DNA of 64,000 nucleotides, taken from positions 496,001 to 560,000 of the forward strand of contig JAFEMH010000744.1 in assembly GCA_022495995.1 (NCBI GenBank). Reading direction: 5' to 3'. The translations under genes and the position numbers were made by a program. A model generated the notes under the pieces. It was given only the letters and a program-made list of their open reading frames with translations. It did not search any database and was not told the origin of the DNA. The DNA is from Adenophora triphylla var. japonica. Taxonomy: Eukaryota; Streptophyta; Magnoliopsida; Asterales; Campanulaceae. This document shows positions 45,105 through 56,376 of this stretch, piece after piece (within the stretch, counting starts at the first letter, position 1; each line of letters begins with the position of its first letter).

Positions 45105-45500
45105 CTTTTTTTTTTTTTTTTTTTTTCAGCAACAAAATATTTTATTAGAAGATTAATGATAGAACAGATTAAGAACTCAGATAGGATCAAAGACTTACAA
45201 GCACGCTGAAACAAAGCAAATAACCTTGAAACAAACTATGAAAATCAGAAACGGTTCCACCAAGCCAACAAGTGAAGATGAAAATCCATCGGTCAACCCA
45301 ATCGAGAATCCATATAGAACATGTGAATCCCATGAACTTGAAGATACCCGAAAACTCGATCCACACACACACAAAGCAGGGCCATCCATGGATATGACAA
45401 AAAAGCACTCAAAAGCACCAACGCAATATCCAAAACTAGACAGCCACCCGACTGAAATGCTCGGAACGCACCAGAAAGCAACTAAACCCAACTAAAATAC
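45105..45500 (-). mobile_element. Possible retroposon/LINE 3' end with poly(A) (minus strand)
   Basis: A 20-base T run at about 45105-45126 (poly(A) on the minus strand) is preceded, reading the minus strand, by AATAAAATATTTTGTTGCTG, a form seen at plant LINE or cDNA-derived 3' ends. No recognisable protein, and no target duplication found. Confidence 0.35.
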
Positions 45501-45880
45501 GAGCAACACCATAGTGGCCACCACACAATGAAGATAATTGACCAAAATATTTATCTTGCCACGCCCCAAACAAAGCATCAACATAACAAACTGCACTAAT
45601 ATACTATTTCATATGAAAATTGACATAAAAAATGTTTCACATAATTATAGTTACAAAAGATTTACATATCTTGAAATAAATAGATGAGAGGTAATCTTAA
45701 AGGTCCTCCTCATAATGAAAGAAATATTATAGACTACCAAATGTATAATTCATAAAATCTCTTTTAAAAGATAAAGAAAAAAAAGAGAACTCCGAGACAT
45801 GTTCAAAATAAAAAGAACAAATAAATATTGCGAATTGAACCAAAAGCCACTTTACTAATTAAAGCCCCCTTGACTCCTAC
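45500..45880. other. Unassigned spacer
   Basis: AT-rich sequence downstream of DEFL gene 3; nothing recognised. Confidence 0.55.
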
Positions 45881-46862
45881 CTACCTTCGCCACTGACTAG
45901 GTGGATAAGAGCATACACACTCAGTATCTACGCATTTGTAGATCTGTGCAACTGACACCAGAGTAATACCAGGTTATTGTGAACCAATAATGTTGCCAAA
46001 GGACCAAGAAAGCAGAGGTGAATTAAGTGTTGTCCAGAATGTGCAGTTCAAGAAATTCAGTCTATTTTGCTGAATTGTCTGTATCAGCTCATGCGGAAGG
46101 TTCTAGGAGGAGTGCCATACATGATTAGAAAGCTCTGTGAGTCTACTTTCTAAAAAAAAAATGGTTCGCAAAATATGGTTCGTGCACTGAGTTGTGGCAG
46201 TTTGGTCAAGGTGTGATGTGCTGACTGTCTCACTGTGGCAGCCTATTTTGACTTCAAAATTGCAAGCATTTCACTTAGTTTTTGGTCCTTCTATCCATGT
46301 TCATCTACTGCTAGTCAAAGTCCTTTCATCTCTAGTCCAAAGTTCATTTTATTTTGATCCTTATCTATTATAGATCATGAAAAGTCATTGCTGGAAGAGT
46401 TATCCAGAATTTTTGTAATTGCTATTTAAGTGAGTCATTTTGTAATTCAAAGTCAGATTTTAAGTTAATGAATTATTAAGCCTTTGGCTATTATTAGAAA
46501 AAGGATTTCTTCTTGTTTATTGCTCTTCCTCTTTGGTGGATTACTTAGAGTGTTGAGTTTGAGAGTGTTCAGTTGTAGTTCCTCCTGAATTCTCCAATTT
46601 CCGTTATCAGCAACACCACATATTGTCATGCAGTCCTGGTCATACTCACGGTGACAATGAGCGACATATTTGCCTTGCTTCACTTCTAATTAAAATACCT
46701 ACAAAAGTATATATACAAGTAATTTAATTTTCATACGTAACAACAACATACAATTTTATTTCATATTTGTATGTGTGTGTGAGAGAGAGAGAGAAACTAA
46801 CGCGAAGTTGAAACTAGGAGCAAAACCGCGAAGAAGACTGGTGTGAAAGATGTCTTTGCCAT
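45881..46862 (-). pseudogene. DEFL gene 3, split by a solo LTR
   Basis: On the minus strand, exon 1 (46862-46802, 61 nt) encodes a signal peptide, MAKTSFTPVFFAVLLLVSTS. A phase-1 intron (TTCGC|GTTAGT ... AATTAG|AA) has (TC)n near its 5' end, and exon 2 starts at 46685. The frame has Cys at C-X7-C-X3-C, then breaks at 46614 where a 657 bp solo LTR is inserted. Across the LTR, 45947-45881 holds the missing remainder in frame: three more Cys spaced C-X4-C-X-C, and a TAG at 45881. Length, exon 1 size and C-terminal Cys motif match DEFL gene 2. The gene is inactivated by insertion, not by drift. A TATA box (CCTATAAATATATC, minus strand) lies at about 46895-46908. Confidence 0.8.
45948..46614 (+). 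mobile_element. Solo LTR (copia-like) with TSD GCAAC
   Basis: The LTR spans 45953-46609 (657 bp), begins TGACACCAGAG and ends CCGTTATCA, with GCAAC at 45948-45952 and 46610-46614. Orientation is judged plus from the Pol II-like order (ATTTAAG-type TATA near 46423, then a T-rich leader). No internal region is present, so the element was lost by LTR-LTR recombination. Confidence 0.9.
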
Positions 46863-46953
46863 TGTTACTTAGCTTGTGGATTATTATAGACAAGTGATAT
46901 ATTTATAGGCTGAAACTTAATTAACTATAAATTGGAAAGTAAGTTATATTACA

Positions 46954-47700
46954 CTAATCTAGTCTGAAAAAGAGGGTGGTAGGAACAATGTAGGGAAAGC
47001 AAGAACATCCGAAGATTTTAAGAAAGCGATAATCAGGGATACGTTTCCACAATTTTTGATATGGAGAAATAAAATTGTGTAGACGCATTGGAAGACGATT
47101 GATGAGATAGACAGCAGTATTAAATGCCTCTAACCAAAATTTGTAAGGAACTTTGGCTTTAGACACAAGACATAGACCCATTTCGACAATATGACGATGT
47201 TTGCGTTCGACTACCCCATTTTGTTGTGGTGTATAAGCACAAGTGAGTTGATGTTTGATTCCAACCGTGTGAAGAAAAGATTTGAAAGCCCTACTAGTGA
47301 ATTCTCCACCCCCATCGGTTTGAACAGTTTTAACTGTGTGTATTGCATGGATACGACGAGATAACTGATTCTCAATTTGAGTTTTAAAGGAACTAAATAT
47401 CTCGATGACATTGGATTTATGTGTCATAGGAAATAACCACACAAAATGAGAAAAATCATCAACAATAGAGAAATAATAACGGAAACCAGTCATAGAAGCA
47501 ACGGGGGAAGGACCCCAAACATCTAAATGTAGCATATCAAGAGGATTCAATGCATTAAATGTTCGAGTAGAAAAAGACAACTTGCTAGACTTGCCTAAAG
47601 GGCACCAGTGACAGCAATCTTTATTGCTAATCTTATTAGTCAAAGGTAGACTAAATTTTTGACTTAATATTCTAAGGACGGGGATAGATGGGTGACCCAA
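46954..47700 (-). pseudogene. Copia integrase fragment
   Basis: 249 codons. They hold the GAG_pre-integrase zinc region (GHPSIPVLRI ... CHWCPLGK), then the integrase core with Asp in LHLDVWGPSP, Asp in VQTDGGGEF and Glu in NGVVERKHR: the D-D-E triad is present. The C-terminus ends in FLKIFGCSCFPY before the truncation at 46954. Upstream, a frameshift at 47700-47753 separates it from protease. Confidence 0.88.
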
Positions 47701-47752
47701 ACGGTCATGCCAGGTTGCTGAACTTGATCTTTCTCCAAGGAGAGCAACAGGG

Positions 47753-48139
47753 TTACTTGACGACTCGGAATTGAAAGAAAACTTGTAAAGACCACCTCCG
47801 AGTTACGCGTAAAGAAGAATCTCCCCGCGTCCGATTGTCCTTGACCCGAAAACCGGAAGAGTCAAGTTCAAAATAGCAATTATTATCTTTAGAAAATTGG
47901 CGAATAGATAATAACGGCTTATGAATATTAGGGACATATAAAATATTTCGGAGATGAAAGGAACGATTATTAGCAGTAATACAAGAACTACCAATGCTAG
48001 CAATCTTAAGTTTTGAACCATTACCAACAGTAACTGCATTTTCACCTGTATATGGGTAAGACTCGGAGAAGGAGGACGGGTCCGAAGTCATGTGATTGGT
48101 AGCTCCGGAGTCAAGAATAGCTGGCTCCGAATGTGCCAA
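47753..48139 (-). pseudogene. Copia protease fragment
   Basis: 128 codons with the aspartic protease signature LDSGATNHMT and the following LRNILYVPNIHKPLLSI segment. Upstream in the same frame a CCHC knuckle (CQLCFTPGHGARTC, about 48145-48205) marks the end of gag. The last residues are frameshifted. Confidence 0.85.
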
Positions 48140-48949
48140 ATAGGCATTGTAACTGTTGCACGTACGTGCTCCGTGACCTGGAGTAAAGCATAACTGGCAG
48201 GTAATATCAGGTCTGGGTAAGATACCACGCCCATAATGTTGATGAGGCTGCCCATTGCCTCAGTTCCTGTTTTGGCGTCCTGACCAACGGTTGTAGAAGA
48301 TGGGTAGGGGATTGGAAGAAAAGTTTGGCTGGGGTCATAGAAAAAGAAGAACCGTCGGAGTTGGAAGATGTCATTGCCGAGAGTAGCAGAAGGTGACCGG
48401 AAAGGTATGTCTCAACTTTGGATCAATATTTAGGCTGATACCATGTTAGAGAAGACAGTCAGCAAAGAGAATGGGTTTGGAGAAATTTTCCACTATGATT
48501 TCATTCCATAGAAAGAACACATATATATACACTACACAGATACACTAGTACATGGAATATGTACAGCCACTATCTATACATGAACCTAAAATACCAATAG
48601 GAAGAGATCTGTTCATATTACTGATAAAGTACTCAGCACATCCCGGTTAATAATTTATACAATCTCGTCTAATACATTCGTATCCCTATGCTTGAAATTG
48701 TTAGAGATATTATCAAATATCGGGAATTGACAAATCTTGTCTATAACATATAAAGATCATGGGTCACTCCCCTTAATAACAATTGGTTTTAAGGTGCAAC
48801 ATTAGAATTTAAAAGAAATGAATGCTTTTATTTTTTCAAAATTTGCCATATTCTCTTTTGATTTTCAAAATGTTAGTCTCGCTCGAATTTCAATAATTTT
48901 CGAAAAAAATAATCTTGAGTATATTATTATCCCTATGCTTGAAATAAAT

Positions 48950-49341
48950 GTATGGTTTTCAAAAAGGGTTTATTACAAAAAAATACTTACTCAAAAAGAT
49001 GGCATTTACAAAAAAAAAAAAAAAAAAAAAAACATGTAAGATGGAAAATTACAAAAAACTACTTTTTTTTTCTTTTTTAAAAAAAAAATATTTTTTTTTT
49101 TTGGTTTTTTTATCAGTTTTGGTCAAACAACTGATAATTTCAGTTATCAGTTGTTTTTTACAACTGATAACTGAAATTATCAGTTGTTTGAACAACTGAT
49201 AACTGAAATTATCAGTTGTTTGACCAAAACGGATAAAAAAAACCAAACAAAAAATAATTTTTTTTTGTAATTTCGAACTTATGTGTTTTTTTTTTAATTT
49301 TCATCTTTATAAAGTAGTTTTTTGTAAATGTCTCTTTCAAA
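48950..49341. repeat. Foldback repeat with nested CAACTGATAA palindromes
   Basis: The outer arms (gcatttacaaaa... and its complement ...ttgtaaatgtctc) flank a core at about 49110-49235 made of three copies of CAACTGATAACTGAAATTAT and its complement. The entire 390 bp can form a hairpin. MITE-like; no target duplication assigned. Confidence 0.75.
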
Positions 49342-49344
49342 AAG

Positions 49345-49990
49345 TTAGCCTCGCTCATTTTTAAATAAGGGCAAATTGCAACTTGATTATCCATGGTTTG
49401 CCAATGGTCGCAATGTGGTTCTCAGCAGTGTAAATTTTGCAACCCCCTAGCCAACATTGTCAATTTGTTGCATTCTAATGTAAAATCAATTAAAAATTAA
49501 CTTTCATTTAAAAAATGAGTCATGTGCCTCGCCCATGAAATTAAAGAGGCAAAATAGACATTTGACATTGTCATGACTCATTTTTTTTAATTAATGTTAG
49601 TTTTAAACTAATTTTTAAATAAAATTAAAAAAATATTTTTCAAATGCATTTTAATATTATATTATATCTATTGAAAAATAAAATATTATTCTCTTTATCT
49701 TTTTGAAAGGAAAATAATTTTCTCTTAAAAAAGTGAAAATATGATAATTATTATTTTCATTGAATTATTCTTTTAATATTTAAGAATATTATTTATATGT
49801 TTTTTTTAACTATAATGTTATTTATAGAGGTTGAGGGAAAGACGGTGGAACCTTGCACCACTTGGGTTGGAAAAGACGACAAGGGCGAGGAGAGAGTACA
49901 AAGATTTTTATGTTTTTCGGCAAGGGTGAAGGGAGGGACGGCGGAGATAATGAAATGGGGAGGGGAGGAAAGTTTTCCACATCTAGGGTT
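49345..49990. other. Unassigned AT-rich spacer
   Basis: Contains a foldback of about 130 bp (AAAAAATGAGTCATG at about 49512 and its complement at about 49575) but no gene. The open frame over 49797-50117 ends in a TA microsatellite and has no recognisable domain. Confidence 0.55.
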
Positions 49991-49992
49991 AG

Positions 49993-49993
<1 letters not shown>

Positions 49994-50064
<71 letters not shown>
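49994..50064. repeat. (TA)n microsatellite
   Basis: About 68 bp of TA repeats. Confidence 0.95.
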
Positions 50065-50065
<1 letters not shown>

Positions 50066-50181
50066 ATATATTAAAGTTGGTGAGGAGGGCTATGACTTCG
50101 CCACGTGGACAAGTTGAGGCAAACTCTTGATTTTGGAGAAGCCACGTCATCACTATCCCAAAATCTATATGACTTTTGATA

Positions 50182-50575
50182 TTCTCCTTATTAGCTAATA
50201 CTATTAGTTAATAATAATAGTTATTATATAGGTTAACTATTACTATTAATAGTATTAGTTAACTATAATAGTTACTTTATAAGTTAACTATTACTATTAA
50301 TAGTATTAGTTAACTATAATAGTTACTATATATGTTAACTATTACTATTAATAGTATTAGTTAACTATAATAGTTACTATATAAGTTAACTATTACTATT
50401 AATAGTATTAGTTAACTATAATAGTTACTATATATGTTAACTATTACTATTAATAGTATTAGTTAACGATAATAGTTACTTTATAAGTTAACTATTACTA
50501 TTAATTGTATTAGTTAACTATAATAGTTACTATTTATGTTAACTATTATAGTTAACTAATACAATTAATAGTAAG
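50182..50575. repeat. 51 bp minisatellite with palindromic unit
   Basis: GTTAAC starts at 50232, 50283, 50334, 50385, 50436, 50487 and 50538: an exact 51 bp period, about seven copies. Each unit contains ACTATTAATAGT flanked by GTTAACTA and TAGTTAAC, a nearly perfect 32 bp palindrome. It abuts the start of the next copia coding region. Confidence 0.95.
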
Positions 50576-50576
50576 A

Positions 50577-53500
50577 ATGGGTCATCAAATTCGGCTGGAT
50601 CAAAATATGGTGCTGCTTCAGTTAACCGTGGGACGGGTTCGGCTCAGTTTGATAGGGCTCCAAATCAGTGGTCCAGTACATGAGAATCGGTGGAGAACGG
50701 ACAAGGGCAAGCACCACGTGGAGCGGGGCTTGGGGTGGCGTGGGCGATACCACCATGCCCTTACCCAACAGCGGCCACTCCCTGGCCCAGAAATCCTCCC
50801 ACGAGCCGCCCGGCGGCCACGGCACTGGGCACTTGGCACCAGGCCGCAGCAGGCTTACATGGCTTCTGGTAATCCTCCTTCACCAATGGACGTGGAAGCA
50901 GCAATGCACACGCTGAGTATGGCCCCTCCTCCTCCTCCGAATTGGTTAATGGATTCAGCCGCCACATCTCATATGACTTCCTCGTCAGGTACTCTTACGC
51001 CCTATTTTAATTCGAGTACACATCATGGCATTATTGTAGGAAATGGTCATTCGATTCCTATAAAGGGTTATGGGCATTCTAGTTTGTCTCCGTATCACCC
51101 TCAACTCATTCTTAAAAATGTTCTCCATGCTCCTAACATTATTACAAACCTTGTGTCTGTTAGAAAATTCACTACTGATAATTCAGTTTCCGTAGAATTT
51201 GACCCATTTGGTTTTTCTGTTAAGGATTTCAAGACGGGGAGACAACTTATGAGATGTGAGAGTAGAGGGGATCTTTATCCGGTCACAAGCCACAAGTCGT
51301 CCAATTCTCAGTTTGCTTTTGCTGTTTCTTCACCAAGTTTATGGAACGATCGTTTGGGTCACCCCGGCATTCCTGTTATGAATTCTCTTGTCAAGAATAA
51401 ATTCATAGATTGTAGTAGGACTAAAGTTAATCATGTATGTCAAGCTTGTTCACTAGGCAAACAGGTTAAACTTTCGTTTGATGATTCTACTTCAAGTACG
51501 TTATTTCCTTTTGATATTATACATAGTGACTTGTGGACATCTCCCGTATTAAGTTCTTCTGGCCATAGATATTATTTACTTTTTTTGTATGATTATTCGC
51601 GTTATTTATGGGTTTTTCCTTTAGCTCATAAATCGGATGTGTACCCCACATTTTTGACTTTTCGCACTTTTATCAAAACTCAGTTTGAGCGTAACATTAA
51701 AACTTTTCAATGTGATAATGGACGTGAATTTGATAATAAGCATTTTTGGGAGTTTGGTAAACTGCATGGGCTATCTCTTCGTCTTTCTTGCCCTTACACA
51801 TCTCCTCAAAATGGAAAAGCCGAACGAAAAATTTGCACAATAAATAATATGGTCCGTACGTTTATGACCCATGCCAATCTTCCTTCAAATTTTTGGCATC
51901 ATGCCGTTCATATGGCAACGTACATGCTTAATATTCTTCCAAACTCGTCACTTAATTTTATTTCTCCGCTCCAAGTTTTATATCTTAGAGCACCTACTTT
52001 TTCTCATCTTCAGGTTTTTGGTTGCTTGTGTTACCCGTTGATCCCGTCCACCACTATCAATAAACTTCAAGCTCGTTCGACACCATGTGTCTTCTTGGGT
52101 TATCCCGAAAATCATAGGGGGTACAAGTGTTATGACTTTGCATCTAGGAAAATCATCATTTGTCGTCATGTTATATTTGATGAGAATCGTTTCCCATTTC
52201 AGTTTATACATGAAAATATCCCCTCTGCGTATAATTTTCTGGATGATGAAATATCTCCATTTGTGCTGGCCAATCTCTCTCCCACCGCCCAGCCCCCTCA
52301 AACAGCCCAACCTGAGCCTGCCTCTCCTCCGGCAGTTCATTCTTCAGCTGCTCATCCTTTGGTCTCTCCAAATATTGGTGTTCCTACAAACCCACCTCTT
52401 CACATTTCACCTCCTCGGCCCACTGCCATGGATACTCAAGTTGGTCCTATTTCCTTGGCTCGTGGACCAGTGACTCGAAGTTAACATGGGATAGTTAAAC
52501 CCAAAATCCCCTTTAGTCTATACACTGTAGTCTCTAAATCTCCTATTCCAAAATCCCCTCTCTTTGCCCTTAATGATCCTAATTGGAAGATGGCAATGCA
52601 TGATGAATATGATGCTCTTATTAAAAATAGGACGTGGGAGTTGGTGCCCCGTCCACCTCATGCTAACATTATCCGTTCATTGTGGATTTTTACTCATAAG
52701 GACAGGGCTGATGGAACATTTGAGAGACACAAGGCTCGCCTTGTTTGTGATGGAAACACACAACTCATTGGTATAGATTGTGGCGAGACTTTTAGCCCGG
52801 TAGTTTAACCGGCTACTATTCGGACAGTTTTGAGTATTGCAGTTTCGAGAAAATGGGCAATGCATCAACTTGATGTTAAAAATGCCTTTTTTCATGGTGA
52901 TCTCAATGAAACGGTATACATGTATCAACCTCTCGGTTTCCGTAGCGCGAAGTTTCCTAATCATGTTTGTTTGCTTCAAAAGTCGCTTTATGGGCTTAAG
53001 CAAGCTCCTCGAGCGTGGTACAAACGTTTCGCAGATTTTGTTACATCTTTGGGCTTTGTTCAAAGTCGTTGTGATCACTCTCTGTTTATTTTTCGGGATA
53101 ATGGTGTTATGGCTTATTTGTTAGTTTATGTCGATGACATAATTTTGACCGCCTCTTTCGAGTTGGTTTGTTCCAAGATTATCTCTTCTTTGAGTGCTGA
53201 ATTTGCCATGAAAGACTTGGGCACTCTTAGTTCATTCTTGGGCATAGCTGTGACTCACCATTCGGATTCATTATTTCTCTCACAACGGAAGTATGCTTTA
53301 GAAATTGTTGAAAGGGCCGGCATGGCATCCTGTAAACCATGTTCTACTCCTGTTGATACCAAACCCAAGTTGAGCGCCCATACAAGTCCACCCTTTGTTG
53401 ATCCATCCAAGTACAGAAGTCTCGCTAGGGCGCTTCAGTACTTGACATTTACAAGGTCAGACATCACGTATGCTGTTCAACAAGTGTGCTTATTTATGCA

Positions 53501-54095
53501 CGATCCCCGAGAGGAACATATGCAAGCGCTAAAGCGAATAATAAGGTATGTCCAGGGTATGTGTGACTATGGACTACATTTATTTGCTTCTTCAACTTCA
53601 TCTCTTGTCTCATTTACTGATGCGGATTGGGGCGGGTGTTCGGATACGAGACGATCTACTTCGGGTTATTGTGTGTTCTTGGGGTCTAATCTACTTTCTT
53701 GGTCCGCCAAACGACAAGCTACTATCTCTCGATCTAGTGCAGAGGCTGAATATAGGGGTGTAGCAAACGTCATCTCCGAATCATGCTGGCTGAGGAATTT
53801 GCTTTTGGAGCTTCATTGTCCCATACGGCAAGCTACTTTGGTATTTTGTGACAACGTAAGTGCGGTGTATCTTTCGGCCAATCCGATACAACACCAACGG
53901 ACTAAACATATCGAAATGGACATCCATTTTGTGCGTGACAAGGTAGCTCGTGTTGAAGTTCGCGTTCGACATGTTCCGTCTCGACATCAATTGGCTGATA
54001 TATTTACAAAAGGACTACCTTCGGTTCTTTTTCTTGATTTTCGGGACAGTCTAAATGTCCGATTACCTCCCGTTTCGACTATGGGGGAGTGTTAG
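50577..54095 (+). pseudogene. Copia gag-end/pol: single frame with two nonsense codons
   Basis: One reading frame runs from 50577 to 54095, interrupted only by TAA at 52482 (in a position usually Gln before HGIVKPK) and TAA at 52806 (usually Lys before PATIRTVL). It holds a degraded GC-rich gag end; protease MDSAATSHMT near 50950 (Ala for the usual Gly); the GAG_pre-integrase zinc region (RLGHPGIPVM, CQACSLGK); an integrase core with HSDLW, CDNGREF and NGKAERK; RT (WKMAMHDEYDAL, QLDVKNAFFHGDL, YGLKQAPRAWY, catalytic YVDD near 53130); and RNase H (FTDADWGG, RSSAEAEYRG, CDNVSAVYL, ADIFTKGLP). Capsid gag and the 5' LTR are missing, apparently replaced at the minisatellite. Confidence 0.9.
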
Positions 54096-54157
54096 AATAT
54101 TATCACTTTGGTGATAATATTTAGGTATATATCTTGTATATTTACATTCCTAGTTTA

Positions 54158-55754
54158 TACTCCCTCCGTCCCGGAGTAAGAGTCCACACCCCAAATCTCA
54201 CGCTTATTAAGAAAAATGCTTAAAGATGAATAAACAATTGCAAGTGGGTATAAATTAGGAGAGAGAGTGTGTAAAATTACATTCTAGTCCCCAGCCCTTT
54301 TGATTTCACTAATCCAAAACGGATACAGCACATAGGCACTTTCTGAAAAAAATAATCTGCAACTAAACTCCCTCCAAATAAATTTAAAGGTGCAACATTT
54401 GGAGGGAAACACAAAATTACAAACATTTAAGCTGGCTGCTCAATTTCCATGATTCACCCATATAAACAAAGATGCACTGGAAAGGCAAGGAGTACTTCCT
54501 ACCGACTTAAATGCGGATAATGATATGGTGTGAGAGTGCATTGACTACCTAGTGCAACAACAACAAACAAATGGCATGGAAGAATTGATGACCGAGATGG
54601 GTTACATAGCTCAGTGAAGTGAAAAAAATTGTGATGAAGCCCCTTTTTGAAATGGAAGAAATGATGACCATCAGTGAAGTGAAGACAAGAAAATGATGAA
54701 GACTTTTTGTAATGGAAAAATGTAAAGAATTTACTTTTGTGATGTAAATTGTACTGCAAAAACTTCACTTTTTGTGATGAAAAAATGTAAAGACTTTTTT
54801 GTAATGATGAAGACTTTTTTGTAATGGAAAAATGTAAAGAATTTCCTCATTGTACTACTCTTTGTTGTTTCTGGTAAATTTCATATACAGGTATCAAAAT
54901 ATACTGTAAACATCAATACCATTCAATACACATTTTTTAAGACAAAAAAAGAGATGACCTGTGGGTATTCTTCAAGCATTCTTTGAACATCTTCAGAGAC
55001 CATCCACAATATGGTGTTGGCAAAGCCGCTTCTTCAATCGGAACCGAAATCAGTTCGTCAAGCAATTTTTGAACATCATCAGGGACCGCCCACAATCCTT
55101 TCTCCGCAACGACGGTCTCTTTTCGAAGAACACCATAGTAATAGGGCTCAATAAGACCATAGTAAATCGGCAAAGCAAAATCTTCTTCTGGGTTGGAATC
55201 ACAAATAATGGAGAGATCGACAGTGGAAGCCCTCAAATCAAAGCCATTTTTTCCAATTGACGGAGAATCCATATGATTTGAGTGGAAATAGGTCGATTTG
55301 AGTGGAAACCCACCTTTGTTCATTGGGCAATGGAGTTGGAGACGAGAGAGAGAAAAAAAGGTTGGAAATTTGGAATTGATTCTCTAGTCACCTGGGTTTT
55401 TCTTCATCGGTAATGGAGATCCATGGAGTCGGCGATGAGAGAGACGAAGGGTTAATTGGGATTCTAGAATGACCTGGGTGTTTTGTTTTGATTTTATATC
55501 TTGGTTAGAATAAGTGGGTGATTAGTGGTAGGTTTGTAAGTTAAGTCTAATTATTGGTTTAATTAAGCAATTGTTAAGTCAATAATTTAAAATATATTGG
55601 TTGGTTAAAGAGTGGTTTTTTTGTAAATATATCAACTTGTAGTGGCATATGTATAAAAGTCACTGTTCAAAACTTTCCATTTTAGAAAAAGGACTCTTAC
55701 TCTGGGACGGATCAAAAAGGAAAATAGGACCCTTACTCTGGGACGGAGGGAGTA
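54158..55754. mobile_element. Stowaway/mariner-type element with TA TSD
   Basis: The element spans 54160-55752 (1593 bp), with TA at 54158-54159 and 55753-55754. The inverted ends are CTCCCTCCGTCCCGGAGTAA and CTCCCTCCGTCCCAGAGTAA. A second, inner copy of the right end (ACTCTTACTCTGGGACGGA) lies at about 55692-55711. The region 54440-54600 reads NKDALERQGVLPTDLNAD, like the C-terminus of plant mariner transposases. It lies near the wrong end, so the element is rearranged. The rest of the transposase is absent. Confidence 0.8.
54937..55323 (-). CDS. Unrecognised 128-codon frame inside mariner-type element
   Basis: A good-looking frame (DFALPIYYGLIEPYYYGVL, EKGLWAVPDDVQKLLDELI) with balanced composition, unlike the AT-rich surroundings. 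It does not resemble mariner transposase. It may be a captured host-gene fragment. I cannot identify a family; expression is unproven. Confidence 0.4.
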   Translation of the reverse strand: MNKGGFPLKSTYFHSNHMDSPSIGKNGFDLRASTVDLSIICDSNPEEDFALPIYYGLIEPYYYGVLRKETVVAEKGLWAVPDDVQKLLDELISVPIEEAALPTPYCGWSLKMFKECLKNTHRSSLFLS

Positions 55755-55830
55755 GCAATTTGGTAAATAGATAGGTATGTAATTAACATAGATAGGACCG
55801 ACAATTAGGGGATTGATTTGCTGTTGATCT

Positions 55831-56127
55831 CTTCCCATATTTTGATGTTTTATGGAGCATATATCATGTCAATTTGTTTAGTTTAGACAAACAAATTAAT
55901 AAAATATTTTGGTTTTTCTTATCCAAGAAATACTAATACCACTCTTTCATGCATAACGTGCGCATGGTTTCTAAAAATGTCAAGGCTATTGGGCATTATT
56001 ATTCATTTCATTTAAATACAGGTGTTTAATTTTTCTTCATTTTCAGGAGAATAAGGATCCTAAAAGAAAATACCCCCTCTAGCAAAAGTGTCCTTTTATT
56101 TATAACCCTACAACATGAACATCAAGG
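55831..56127. other. Spacer
   Basis: AT-rich; nothing recognised. Confidence 0.55.
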
Positions 56128-56376
56128 CTATGGGGCATTATTATTCTTTGGTTGAACTTTCCTTCCCAAAATGTCCTCAGGAATGAACTTGGTAACTGGA
56201 TCTGCTCCCGGAGGTGGAGGACAACCATGAACACATATTCCGTTCATACAAGCGCAAAATCCACACCCCACACACACAGGTGCACAGTCTTGTACAACTT
56301 TGCAATATGGTAGGGCGTTAGGCGATTCATTAGCTTTCCCAAGAATTCCTGCAGTTATTAAGTCAAAATGTCTCAA
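56128..56376 (-). pseudogene. DEFL gene 4: 8-Cys exon without signal-peptide exon
   Basis: Exon 2 starts at an AACTGCAG|GAATTC acceptor (about 56350) and runs to a stop at 56128. Eight Cys follow C-X5-C-X3-C-X2-C-X2-C-X-C-X4-C-X3-C, identical in spacing to DEFL gene 1, and the tail EDILGRKVQ parallels HEVLGRKAL. Upstream on the minus strand a TATA box and leader survive (TTTATAAATTCAGCCC, about 56463-56478). No ATG with a hydrophobic leader follows before the acceptor, so the signal-peptide exon is missing. The gypsy 2 LTR begins at 56630, about 150 bp upstream of the TATA box. Most likely a pseudogene, unless an unseen upstream exon exists. Confidence 0.65.

Larger units (their letters stand above)
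46954..48748 (-). mobile_element. Truncated copia element, minus strand
   Basis: On the minus strand this runs from a 5' LTR (48748-48444, TGTTATAGACAAG...CTCTAACA), through a primer site (TGGTATCAGCC at 48443-48433, matching the initiator-Met type), to integrase ending at 46954. RT, RNase H and the 3' LTR are missing, and most of gag is deleted. The truncation point lies about 45 bp upstream of the TATA box of DEFL gene 3. Confidence 0.75.
54090..55830 (+). repeat. 3' LTR of copia element, interrupted by a Stowaway/mariner-type element
   Basis: After the purine tract ATGGGGGAG, TGTTAGAATATTATCAC starts the LTR at 54090. It is broken at 54159 and resumes at 55755. The LTR end is not defined, because no partner LTR is in the window. 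Confidence 0.7.

Noticed and set aside
46201..46600. Possible separate gene between the halves of DEFL gene 3
   Set aside because: The interval is an LTR with TG...CA ends and a 5 bp duplication; the apparent C-terminal residues of the 46465-46683 frame are LTR sequence.
54499..54768. Minus-strand 89-codon frame
   Set aside because: Opposite-strand shadow of the repetitive 3' part of the mariner-type element; low complexity Phe/His.
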